A program made the translations under genes and the position numbers. Positions 1 to 12,900 of a stretch of DNA of 64,000 nucleotides are shown one piece after another. This DNA comes from Atrina japonica (taxonomy: Eukaryota; Mollusca; Bivalvia; Pterioida; Pinnidae), in assembly GCA_030159075.1 (NCBI GenBank), contig BROG01000027.1, positions 2,179,501-2,243,500 of the forward strand. Reading direction: 5' to 3'. The notes under the pieces are model-generated. The model saw only the letters and a program-made list of their open reading frames with translations, did no database searches and was not told the origin of the DNA. Every line of letters begins with the position of its first letter. Within the stretch, counting starts at the first letter, position 1.

Positions 1-823
1 AGTATTGAAATTCTTAAATCCAAATGATAATCAGTAAGTTAATTTTTAATTGGATTAATATTCTCACCACAGTATTTTGATTAATGATACAATTAGAGTC
101 CAGCAATAAGCTTATGTTTTCATACTTTCTGTCTTTAAATTGTTGATTTGAAATGTGCAGGAATAGAGTAACCCCTAATTATGACAGTAATTTTGGCATA
201 TTTCACTAGATTATAGTGGAGAAGTATCCCTATATCAGTTAGTACTTCAGTATTAAAGAAAAGCTGCGTATTTGCATATTTTACGCATAAAAAATAAATG
301 GATACCTAAACAAATTAAAATCCATGTGTAAGATACCCAATGCAAATCAAAACTGAAACGTAAAATTAAACACATTGGATCTGAAACCTGCTGAGAGATA
401 AAACATTGAGTCCAATTGTTCTAAATGGATCTTGGTCATAATGTGTATTAAAGCTCTGTTAAGTGATATAATGCAGTTAAGCTGCCCCAAACCAAGATGT
501 TTAAATTGTGGACTCACATTGTACAGGCAGTTATACAGATTAATTAATGGTAATTTAGCAACCAAACCTTTATTGTAAAATCAATGGCAATCATAAAATG
601 ACAACAGAATTGGAAAATACCCACTTGACAGTAATTTTGTGGGTAAAAATATTTGGAATTGATGGGTATTATACCCAAGTGCACAGAAAGTTATCTGGAG
701 CACTGGTACTTTTATCAGATTACTGCACTTTATTTCAATGAAACCACAAAAAATAAGGTGTGAATTATTTTAATATTTATGATAAATATGTAGTGCCTGA
801 CTAAACATTTTCAGACTACTTAC
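1..823. other. No gene seen (intron of TRPM or beyond)
   Basis: AT-rich sequence after the last visible TRPM donor. No exon with splice sites and TRPM similarity was found, so this is probably intron. Confidence 0.5.
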
Positions 824-971
824 CTCTTGTGCTAACTCAACACAATCTAGAATCTTGTCTCTAAATGTTGCTCTTGCCAAATCATTGTCTTTGAAGTAGG
901 TTGGGTACATCTTGTTTATCAATTTAATCAACTCTGGTTTTAAAAAGTGTTCTTTGAAGTCAGGATCAGTC
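824..971 (-). CDS. TRPM: TRPM coding exon 8 (last one in the window)
   Basis: 148 nt, acceptor TCTATTATAG and donor GTAAGT. It encodes TDPDFKEHFLKPELIKLINK and continues to VELAQE, a helical stretch like the linker after the SLOG core. It ends in phase 0, so the next exon is outside the window. Confidence 0.85.
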
Positions 972-3900
972 CTATAATAGAAGTAAAAACTATCTAAAAA
1001 GATGATGAAAAACTGATAATTTTCCATTTTCTTACGTGCCTGTGATCTTGACCCTTGACAATATGACCTTGACACTTTGTCACAATGATCCTTAGATAAT
1101 TCCGAACAACTATCATATATATCTTTCTCTACAAAATGCCAATCAGTTTTGAATTAATAAGTTATTTGTATAAAACCATACCACATATAATTTGAAGTGC
1201 CCACTAGAGGCTCATTTAAAGATGTACTAAGTTTTGACCAATTTTTTGCCCCCTTTAAGAGCCTCGGTTGACAATTAATTTCCTCAGGGTGACAATTTAC
1301 ATAATATATTGACACTTGTCATGCAACAAATATTTGATTGGCAATGGTTTATTTAAATATTCAACAGTTATCATTCATTTGCATATATTCAAACATATGT
1401 CTCAGCTGTACGTAATTGTCACCTGACTTCCAAATCTTAACAACACAGGTTCATAAAAAAAATTATATTTCTATTGTTCTATCCTTACACATTACATACA
1501 AAATATAAAGAGAATTGGATAAATGTTAGATGAAGTTTAAAATGTTCAACATTTCACATGACACACCCACCCACATACACACACACACACCCACATGCCT
1601 GAATAGTGACAGATGACCAAAGGTCACAATAATGTTACCTGAATCACTCAGGTGAACTAATAATGCTTACCTAGTGTTTTAACTAATAATGTTTACCTAG
1701 TGTTTAAGCAAAAATAAACAATTACCTCTCTTGCAGTTCCTCAAACGCATATGCTATCAGATCGGCTGTCCCGCCACTTCCTTTCAAAACAACAACTGGC
1801 ATTTTATTGCTAAGATAAAACAGCACGTGATCAACTCCACGTGGTGACCCTTGTACCAACAAACCCACGACTGGAACCGTCTTCTTTACATGACTTTCTG
1901 AATGATCATTTTCATATTCATCTGAACCTAAAATACATCTCAAAGTAAACATAAAATATTCAAACTATACTGATTTTAAACAATTGATATTGTAATTATA
2001 CAAAATTTACGAACCCTCTATTAATTCCCAACATAGGGTTCTTTTTAATGTCACATTTTAGAAGTGTATTAACATTGAAATACCAAATGAATTTTGAAAA
2101 GTAATACCCCTTAAAATATCAGACATAGTGACTGTTTTGAGAGACTGGTTAACAAATAAGAAAATAATGAAATGTACTGAGTATGTGTTACACAACTGGC
2201 CAGTAGATGTGTTTTTATTTTTTATTTTTTCTGAAATGGAATTGGACAACTATAACTAAATTGACTCGGCAAACAGTGAAAAAAAGACATTGTTACATCA
2301 TAGGACTTCATGTCAAAATATAATAATAACACAAAATCAACAAATTTAAACAAAAACTCATGTTTAGTACATGTATGACTAGAATCATGTAACCAATGGT
2401 CAAAAACAAGAAATACTTCCGTAGCTTGAAGGCCGTCATGTAATTGGTATATGGCAGAATGTATGTGATTTTCATCAATGTAGGCTACCATAGACAGACA
2501 GCCAATATGAAAAAAAAAAACTTACCAAGAGTGTTAGGCACTAAGAAATCCTACATTTTGCTCTTGTAGCCGATCAATAATGTCAAGGGCAGCACGATTC
2601 CAAAAGACCCAAATGACATCCAAAATTACCCCAAACAACATCCAAAATGACCCAAAAAACACACAAAACATTTAAAACAGAACAATTTTAGTAGGCTAAT
2701 TGTAGGTTTTTGACTATAATGTGTTTTAAAGTTCCATGAGAAGTGATAAATGTTGATTTTTTTAATTTCTAGCTGTATATGAAAGATTTATACAGAAGAA
2801 AATGCATTTCAAATGATTATTGATGCAAACTTATTTCGATTTAATTGTTTTTGGAAGAGTTCTGGGAAAACAATATAGTTGCCAAGAAAAAGCACAATAT
2901 CGCCAACTTTGCATTTAGGGTCACATGAAACGAACGTTCCGTTTTTAGATTTTCCAACAGTAACTGTAGCCGAAAATTTTGGGCGGAACTATCGTATATA
3001 TTTTCTTCGTAGGTGCTGTGCCATGTTTAGCGATCATTTCAACCACATATTTCTTACCACTGTCCGATATTTGTTGGTATGCTTACTTGATCTTTAAGAT
3101 TTATAAATCCATCGTCATTAAGTTATGACATGACATAATTCCATATCTCTCTGAGATGTTTAGAGTTTTTTATATTCACGTATTTTGAACAGAAGTAGTT
3201 GATTGGTTGATCGTAAATGCATATTCATTGTATTATCAACCAATCAGCTAACGTCTTAGATTTTCTAATGGTATGTCTGCTTTTTAATATAAAAATAACC
3301 AGAAGTCATCTGAGCAGAACATACGGAACGGAATCGGAGACACGGGATATTTCCGGTCGACTAGTATTCGTTTAAAAACGTATTTATCGGGGCGGGCGGG
3401 CAGAGAATAGGATTTTTTTTATTATGTTACACTGAGTGACAAAGGTGTAGAGAGGTATTAGGGTATGTAGAGGTATGTAAGGTATATAGAGGTATGTAGG
3501 GTATGTAGAGGTATGTAAGGTATATAGAGGTATGTAGGGTATGTAGAGGTATGTAAGGTATATAGAGGTATGCAAGGTATGTAGAGGTAAGTAAATGAAT
3601 GTAGAGGCATTTAGGGTATGTAAAGATATGTAGAAGCACATAGGGTATGTAGAGGTATGTAGGGTATGTAAGGTATGTAGGGGTATTTAGAGATATGTAG
3701 GGTATGTAGAGGTATACAGATTAGGTAGAGGTATATAGGGTATATATAGAGATATGTAGTGTATGTAGAGGTATTTAGGGTATGTAGAGGTATGTAGAGG
3801 TATGTAGGGTATGTAGTATAGTTTGAGGTATGTGTTTGTGCTCAGCTTGCAGATTGGGAAATATGTTGGACATAGAGGTATGAGATATATGATATATACA

Positions 3901-6900
3901 ACTGTAGCGACAGGTAGTATGTAAGGAAAAGAGCATCTGAAGTATGTGATAATTTAAATGACAGAGGTATATGGTATACTTGGTGACTAAGGTCATATGC
4001 TGAACATGGAGCCAGAGAAATGAAAATGCTGAGTCAGTGAGTGGCAGTGGTATGTGTTGTACTAAGTGAGAGGTATGTATTATACTGAGTGAGAGAGGTT
4101 TGTGTTATACTGAGTAAGAGAGGTTTGTGTTATACCAAGTAAGATCGGTTTGAATAGAGAGGTTTGTGTTATACTGAGGAAGAGAGGTTTGTGTTATACT
4201 AAGACAGGTTTTTGCTATACCAAGTAATAAACTTATGTGTTACACTGAGTGACAACAACTATGTTTTATACTGTGACAGATTGTGTGTTGTATTGAGTGA
4301 AGGAAAAACTATAAAAATGTCTTACTAAGATACAGGGTGGTATTTATACCTAAGAATATACCAGACTAAGTAACCAATATATGTTTTATGCTGATCTGTG
4401 CACTGTACTGATTGTAGTGTATATGATATCCATGCTGAATGAAAAGAATACATACAGGTAACTAAAATGTACAAACTATAATTAAAAATAAGTTTTGCTC
4501 GAACACAAATGATAAATGACAACTATGTTTGTAGCTGATATAGGCACTCATCATTTTAAGTTTTTAGATATCTCTTTTGATTTTTGAGATATTAGGTAAA
4601 ACAAAATATTGACCCTTGTATTCTATTTTAGCCATATTTGAAAAATCTGTGTAGCTTGAAAAGAAAATTAAATTCACTGCACCAAGGAATAAAATGATTT
4701 GATTAAAATTGGTCTAGTTGTTCCAAAAGAGCAAATTTTAAAACAAGAGGTCAGAAAGACATTAACAGTCACTTGAGGTTAGCCTTTAGTCCTAAGTCGG
4801 GTATTGCATAATGGGTTTTATTACCTTAGAAATGCTACCTATCAGAAAGGAAGAGAATTTACTGAATACTGGTTTAGACGAAGTTGGACCAGGTGAACTA
4901 AAACATGGCTGGTCCAAGGTAGCAATATTTCAAACATAATAATAATTAACATGATTAAGTTTACTGACCTGGTTTGGCACACATATTAGTAGACTTTTAA
5001 TATTGATTTGCCTGATATGTTTCATAACACTTTTTTTTGAGAATTCATTTCCTTGCAAAACCAAAATTTTGTCCTAATAAACTTGAGCATGACAATAAAG
5101 AAATTGATTTTCAATTACCCCAACTAAATAGCCTCTTCATTCTACGAGGACGGCCTAATTGGTACTGAAACTGTTGTTCTATGGTACATCTAAAGTTGGT
5201 AAAGATAATTTTCTCCTTGTCCTCATCTTCGATCATCAGGAAATGTGTGTGATCTGGGTTTAACTCGTACATATCTCCGCTAATCTTGTTACCTTCGTTC
5301 CTGATCATGACACCTTCCTAGAAATGCAACATTTTATGCTTCAGTTCAAGATCACATTTATGACAAACATTGAGACATAGGGTCTATTTGTTTGGCATTG
5401 AACCAAAAAAGCATTTGATAAAAACCGTTTTAAGGTTCAAGACCAGTTCTCTTTCCAAAAAGAATGCAATTTTAGGTTTGTTATCAAATCAAAATGGCAT
5501 ATTTAATGGTTTTAGTGTAGCTGCAGGAAGATGATGATTTTAGAAAGTTCTGGAAACAAACCGAAATTGTATGTATTGTGGAAAAATAAAATCACTTACA
5601 GAAGCTTAGATTTGTGTATAGCCAGTTATATGAAAAATCATCACTTGAATAAGAAATCTAAAACTCAAATGAATGAACAGGGAAGAAAAAATATCTGAAC
5701 TAATATCCCTATATAATATACCCCTTGAAACATTATTTACAGCTAAGATAAAATGTAATGACTACTGATCTGGTATAACCTGATTAAATGTGATCAGGTA
5801 AAGATTTATCTTTACTATTTGACAACAAGACTGCTTACACTTCAAGTTGAATTTTCACATTTGTAAATTTCCCTCTTTTGCCACTATTTCAAATTGACAA
5901 AAAAAAAAAAAATAAATAAAAAAAACAACACAAAACCGAAGTCAAACATCAGTTCACTTTGGTTGTATTCAGAAAACAGTTTCAGTCCACATGAAGGTGT
6001 TTTATAACTGATCAAAACAGTCACAATTGTTTACACCAAACAAATAGACCTATGATAAAAGAATTAAGGTTTGTACCCTAAGAGAAAATTCATCTGAGAA
6101 TAACAAGATTCAATAAAAAATATTTTTGATAAATGAATGATAATCACCATTCCAATTAAAATGAATAATTTGATGTATTATTCAGGAAAAAGCAGCTGCT
6201 AGCTTGAAAGGGTTTAGATACACAAACCTGTGTGCAACAGGCAAACAGAAGGGAAGACATGTAATACCCACCACGGTCCTTTTTCACAGCAGGCATGGAA
6301 TATGAGAAATTTGAAATAGTTCGTGTACACAGTATAGGTTAATATTTGTAGTAATTCACCCATTATTGTTTATATTTACAAAGAGTCAAGATACACATGA
6401 GCAAAATATTTCTCAAACAACACACAGCGAAGTAGACAGTTATTATTTCTTGGACTAGGATAAGACAACACTACACATATTCATATGCAAATCTAAATCT
6501 TAAACTTCATAAACACACTGTTCAATATTTTTTCACTGTGAACAAATGTACTTACAGAACCATCAAAATAGTTGCCATAGGTAACACGATCTTTGGAAAC
6601 GATGCCAATCAATGTCAGTTTCTGAAACTTCTGCACTTGATCTGGACGTATTTGACTCATGGAGGTTCTGTTGCTAGCTCTACGAGCCTTTTCCTCAGCA
6701 ATGGCTTCTCCGATCATCTTTGACACTCCACTATCAATACCACTTGTTACAACCCACATTTCTGTTGTATTCGCTGCCTACAATATGGACATTGTTTTAC
6801 AAAATTGAAACACATGATAAGTTGTGAAAATGCACTGTACTACATGTACATATTTACAGTGTGTAAATATACAAAAAGATTTATTACTACTTCATGGGCC

Positions 6901-9900
6901 TCATTAATTTGGATTTTTTTTGTGATATTACCACAATGTTATAAAAAATTATTCTTGCTACTAAACTTCAAACAATACAAAGCTCAACTCACAAAAACAT
7001 ATTTTACATCCTGCAATTAACCCTACCTAAGACCAAAACAGGCTAATTCTTTGCAAAAATACAGGACTAATCCAGCATCTAAAGTGTGCTATGAATCAGA
7101 AGATGTACATGTAATGTAAATTTAGTTGATGTCTGAGCAATGGAAGCAGGTAAACTTGACCTCAACCAATCTTCTAGGGCCAGTGATTTTCCACATTCGC
7201 GGAATCGCGAACAGAATCGCCAATCTGAAACGGAATTTGCACTTTTGAAAAATCTTTAAAAATTCCAACATGAGATAGAATTTATTAAATTGTGAACCAG
7301 TGTAGAATTTCCGTGTGTTATAAACTTCCAATTCTTTGTTAATCTAAAATATTTCATCACATAATTTTACATCAATTACTATTTTATCCCGTATATCTAT
7401 TAGCCTACATCTACACATCGAAAGATAAGGGCATTAAGGGCAATCATTTCCATTGTCGTAACATCAGTACTGACTGACTATGCAGATCTGGTGTCTTCTA
7501 AAACAAAAATAGCTTTAATTTGATATCTTGAATTAGGTTTTCATAAAGTTAATTTCAGTTTCTGAATATATATACCAATTTTTATAATTTATAGTAAAAT
7601 TTCACAATGTACAATCCATCCTAACTTTTTACAACATACCGCTGGATTGACAGCCGGTTTTTGTTACCAACACAAACATGTGTTCACACCTTGATGTTTT
7701 TGACAGCGAGCTACCATGGCTGAAGACACACATATGTAAAAAGAGGAGACTTCCCATTTAAAAAATAAATACATCAGCACGGGTTGATAGTTTCCATGGA
7801 ATCTTTATAAGGATGCTGATGTTTAATTTTGCAAAGTCTGTCAGAACTGTATAGATTAAGCTAGTGTTGATACAATAAATTAAACGACTAAAAATTAAAT
7901 ATATGTACATGTAGATCTACTTTATAAGTTTATCTAAAGTAAAACATCAAATAAAACATCACAGACTTGTTAGGTGATAAATTCAAGCAAAAATAAGTAA
8001 TTAGAAATTAGGTGTACAATTTCCAACAAAACTTGTTACCTACATGTATATGAGTATAGGCCTACAGACTTACAAATTACAGTAGAACTTCGATGAGTCG
8101 AAGTTCAAGGGACCGTCTAAATGGTGATCGAGAAATCTAAAATCTACTCCATAACGACATGCCACACAAAAAATCTATTGTACGTGACTGTGTAACTGTA
8201 TAGGTGCTGGGTGCTGACTTAGAATCGAATCCACTAAAATCATTTACGACTTATTTAATGTAGATACAGTGTATTTACTTTTTACTCAGAGAATAAATCC
8301 AAACATTCTGCAGAAAAATCGTAATCCAAGCGCCTATACGAGAAACACAACGTTGACTCAGAGTTAAGAGAAAAAAACCAGAAGCTAAAATATTTTGTCA
8401 CCAATTTAATTATCAACACAAAACGAAAGTCAATAGATGTATCATGCAGCACTAGTCATTACACATTAAAATAAATTTTTTCACATCAAATTGCCGATAC
8501 CGTTCATTTCATGCTGTTTTTTTCTTTACAAGTGACACTTTGAGTTTGAGTAGAAAATGTTTACTGTATATTAATGGGTCATTTCGTTTTGTTTTTACAA
8601 ATCGGAAATTATCATGACCCAAGCTACGAGATGGTAAACAACCAACACAACCGCCGTTAATTTGCATATTTGAGTCTGACACAGTCGCAAACAATCATTA
8701 ATCAATTAGCGTCTGCTTATTACTTTTAATTACTTAAATAATGTTGTTATTTTTATACTGTCCTGGGTGTTTATCAATAAACATGTGTTCATTGTTCAAC
8801 GTAGTCGGATAGGTGTGAAAATCGCCACGGGTAATTTACATCTTGTATACAGGTAAACTTCGACTTTGATTCATTTGTATGAATTTTCGATGTTTTTACA
8901 GCGATGGGACTGCCAGTTTTGTTTGACACACCGAGAAATTCGACTCATGAAAGTTCGATTTATAAATTGTTTTTTAGTAAGGATATATAATGAAATAAAT
9001 CGGGACTTTGTAAAAAGTTTGAAATAACGAGAAATTAGACTCATTGAAGTTCGACTCATCGAAGTTCTACTGTATTTATCAAATATTTTAAAATCATAAA
9101 AACATACAGTGTGGCATATACATGTATATGTTTTATTTAATTGCCTATTTAAATCTATCATTAAATTGGTGTGGCAGAATATTGAAATTATGATTATGAG
9201 TCTGTTTTGTTAAATATTTTTCATCTAAAGTATGTTTTTAGTTCTTTTTTCTTATAAAAACAGAAAAAACAGAATTTACCAAAACTGAAAACAGAATTGA
9301 AGCAAATTTGAAACGGAAAATCACTGGCCCTAATCTTCTTGAACACAATATTGAAAATAGAACAAGTCCAAAACAGGATCACTTTTTGCAAAAAAAAATA
9401 AGAAAAAACTAAAAAAAAAATAATCAAGCACCTGAAGCATCGCCTGTTCTAAATATCACAAAATATTCAGTTGATGTGTGAGTAATAAGAGCGTGTTAAC
9501 CTTAACCAAACTTTTAAACTGGGTGCAAATGCCAATGCTGGGGTGATAATAGCTATCCCAACCACCACTTCTTAGAGGTGAGCTAAAAATATATACAAAG
9601 AAAGATGAATATGGTAAAACACCATAGTTATGAGGGACATAATTTTTAAAGCAAGAAAATAAGAACGACATCCATGGTGGGTTACTGAGGACAGTAATGA
9701 ATAATACTTGTTACATACTTTTATAATGCCCTTTTGAAATTGATCTTTCAGTCTCTTGTTTTTCCAGCCTTTAAAATGTTTCTCCCCAGAAATGATTGAG
9801 AGAACGATTTTGGGACTACGCATTTTCCAGAAGCTGGCCATAAAGTTGGCAATATCTTCAGTGGGTGTGTCTGTAGATATGCTGACATAGTGCCTCTTTG

Positions 9901-12900
9901 GCTGTAATGAAAAGAAAATTCCTTAAAAAACAACTGTCAAAAGGTGTAAGTCAAGAAACATACAAGTTATCTTTATCATGTTTATATAAATATACAAAAT
10001 CAAATTAGAGAAAAATTAATAATATCACCTTCATAAGTTTTTGTTCTTGACATGTTGGCAGATAACCAATTCTTCCCAAGCATCAATCATTACCATGACA
10101 ATGGTTTGACAGCACAATCACAATTTTTCAGCATGCAAATTTTGAAGAGAAAAAAGATTTTCAACTAGTGTGTCCATGTAAAATATTAGTAAGAATCTAA
10201 GATACTAGTGGCCTCCAATGGTCCCAGCCACTATTGTCCTCTGCATAGGGCTACACACCTGGTTTGTAGCTTTGTAATTCAGGTGAGTGATTAAATATCA
10301 TTTATCTTATTTCACAAAATATACCTCAATTTCTTCAGATCCAAGAACACTGCTCCAGAACTGTATGTTTCCACAGGCAAAAGGAGCATCTTCATATCTA
10401 GCACTGTCCTGTGTATCCGTAGACACTGCTCCTACAGAGTTGATGGTCCTTTGTGCTGGCTCTACAAAGTTTAAGTAAGAACTTTCTCTGGTAATCAGGC
10501 CATCTTGACTGCTATCATCATCATCATCATCATCATTACAATCAGAGGCATTTACTGTTGAGTTTGAGTGATAAGTCTGAAAAAGATATTTCAAACAGAG
10601 CTCCGAGACACAATTAAACCACATAGATTGAATGATGTTACTGATAATTCATTTTTTGATTCATTTTTGCCAGAGACTTAAAAAACTAAGGAAAGTTTCT
10701 TTTACAGTAACAAAGATTTTAAAATAACAAGAATATTAATAAATGAACTGTACAGAATTTTTTATTTAAATTTGGAATTGTATTTGATGCCATACTCAAC
10801 AATTTTTTCAGTAATATGGTATCAGCCTAGTTTTTAAAGATGGAGGAGAGAGCCTGGTTAAAGTGTATCTGTGAAGAGAACACTGGCCTTCCGCAAGTAA
10901 ATTGGCAAAGTTTCTCACAAAAATCAGCTTAGGTTCCATCGGGGCTCGAACCTGCACTGACCAGCAGTGAGAATGAACTGTACAGTGTATCACTTACTTG
11001 ATAAGGTGTAGCGTATTTTTCTTTACTGTGTTTGCTGCCAGTTGAAGATGGTGTATGAGGGGAAGTTGAATATTGATTGATAAACCATGGGCTGTTGGGG
11101 TGTTGTGACAGGTGGGAAGTGCTCTGTTCTACAGTGGTAGAACTGGATTCCTCATTTATTCCTAAATTGGCAGTCTTTGGTGAACTTGGTGCATCATAGG
11201 TTTCAGAGCTGACAAACTTATCATTAACATGTTCACTGCTGGAGCTGCTGCTTGGCACAACTTGGTAAAATAGGTTTGCATTTGAAGTCCCTTTCTCCTG
11301 TAAAAAAGCAAGTTAAGACTGTCATTATATCTCATATCTGTTTTTTTGCAATTGACTGTCATGGTATTTCATGTCTGGTTTAAAGACAGTCATATCTGGC
11401 TTATATCTGGTTTATATATCTGTCATGACATTCCATATCTGATTTAAATATGTCACAATATTTTATATCTGGTTTATATATATCTGTCATATTTCATATT
11501 GGATATGGTTTATATACAATTATGGACTTTTGAGTGGATGAATATGGTGTAATATTGACCGAGGCAACAACTGTTTAAATATATATATATTTATATACAT
11601 GTATATACAATGTAAGCAACAATCAGAGTAATTCCAATAGTGTAAAAGGGAATTTCCATATTTTGTTTTTAGAAATGATATTCAATGGTTTTCCATAGAA
11701 TATGTAGATATATTTTGAAGGGTTAAATAACAGGTTATCCAATCAGAAACCGTTTATTTTTAATTTACATAATAAAGTACTTCATACATTGTAATGTTGT
11801 CATGATATTTCATATCTGGCTTATACATTATCATGATATTTCATATTATCTGGTTTATATCTGTCATAATATTTTATATCTGGTCTATATCTGTCATAAT
11901 ATTTCATATCTGGTTTATATCTCTTTCATGATATTTCAAATCTGGTTTATACTCTATATCTGTCAAGATATAGAATATTTGGTTTATACATGGTCACGTT
12001 GTCATGATATTTCAGATCTGGTTTATATATGTCATGATATTTCATATTATTTGGTTTATATCTGTCATATTTCATATCTGCTTTATATCTCTTTCATGAT
12101 ATTTCAAATCTGGTTTATACTCTATCATATATCTGTCAAGATATTTCATATTTGGTTATACACTATCATGTTGTCATGATATTTCATATCTGGTTTATAT
12201 ATCTGCCATGATACTTCATATTATCATATACTTAGTACTTTATATGTAAGTTTTGCATGGTATGATATTGCCAAAATCAACTAACCGATATCAGACAGCC
12301 ATGCAAAAATCTGTATCAATATCAGACCCGCCATGCAAAAATCCGTATCACGCACTTCAGAATTTATGAAACGGGACACCTCGGGACTTATTGACTTCAA
12401 ACAAAGCGTTGCATCAGACAACATATTGTTTGTTTACAATGTCAAAAGAAGGCGAAAAGGTATTGCAGGATTTGGCAGTTATTAAAAATAAATTTAAACT
12501 AAGTTATTGAAAAATTAAAATTTATTGAAGCAAACATTCCTTGCTTAATTCATTTAATTCACTTCAGAAATATAAAACTAATACTTTCAGTGAAATCAAT
12601 CAACATAAATTGCAAGTAGTACTGTTTGTATATGATAAATAGATTCTAACATCATGCCTGAGGGCTGATATGATATGCGATATGAATTTTACCATGTAAT
12701 AATCTCTATTTATATGGTTTATATCTGTCATAATATTTCATATCTGGTTAATATCTCTTTCATGATATTTCAAATCTGGTTTATACCCTATTATTATATA
12801 TGTGTCAAGATATTTCATATTTGGTTTATACACTGTCATGATATTTTCAAATCTTGATTTGATCTCTGTCATGACATTTCATATATGGAACGCTTCTTTC

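Noticed and set aside
347..565. Possible next TRPM exon
   Set aside because: Its residues do not resemble the TRPM segment expected after VELAQE, and no matching acceptor and donor pair was found.
3448..3830. Interstitial telomere repeat
   Set aside because: Units are GGTATGTA/GTAGAGGTATGTA, not TTAGGG.
8871..9161. Minus frame with RTSMSRTSMS repeats
   Set aside because: It reads through the inverted end motifs of the TA-flanked element; no transposase similarity.
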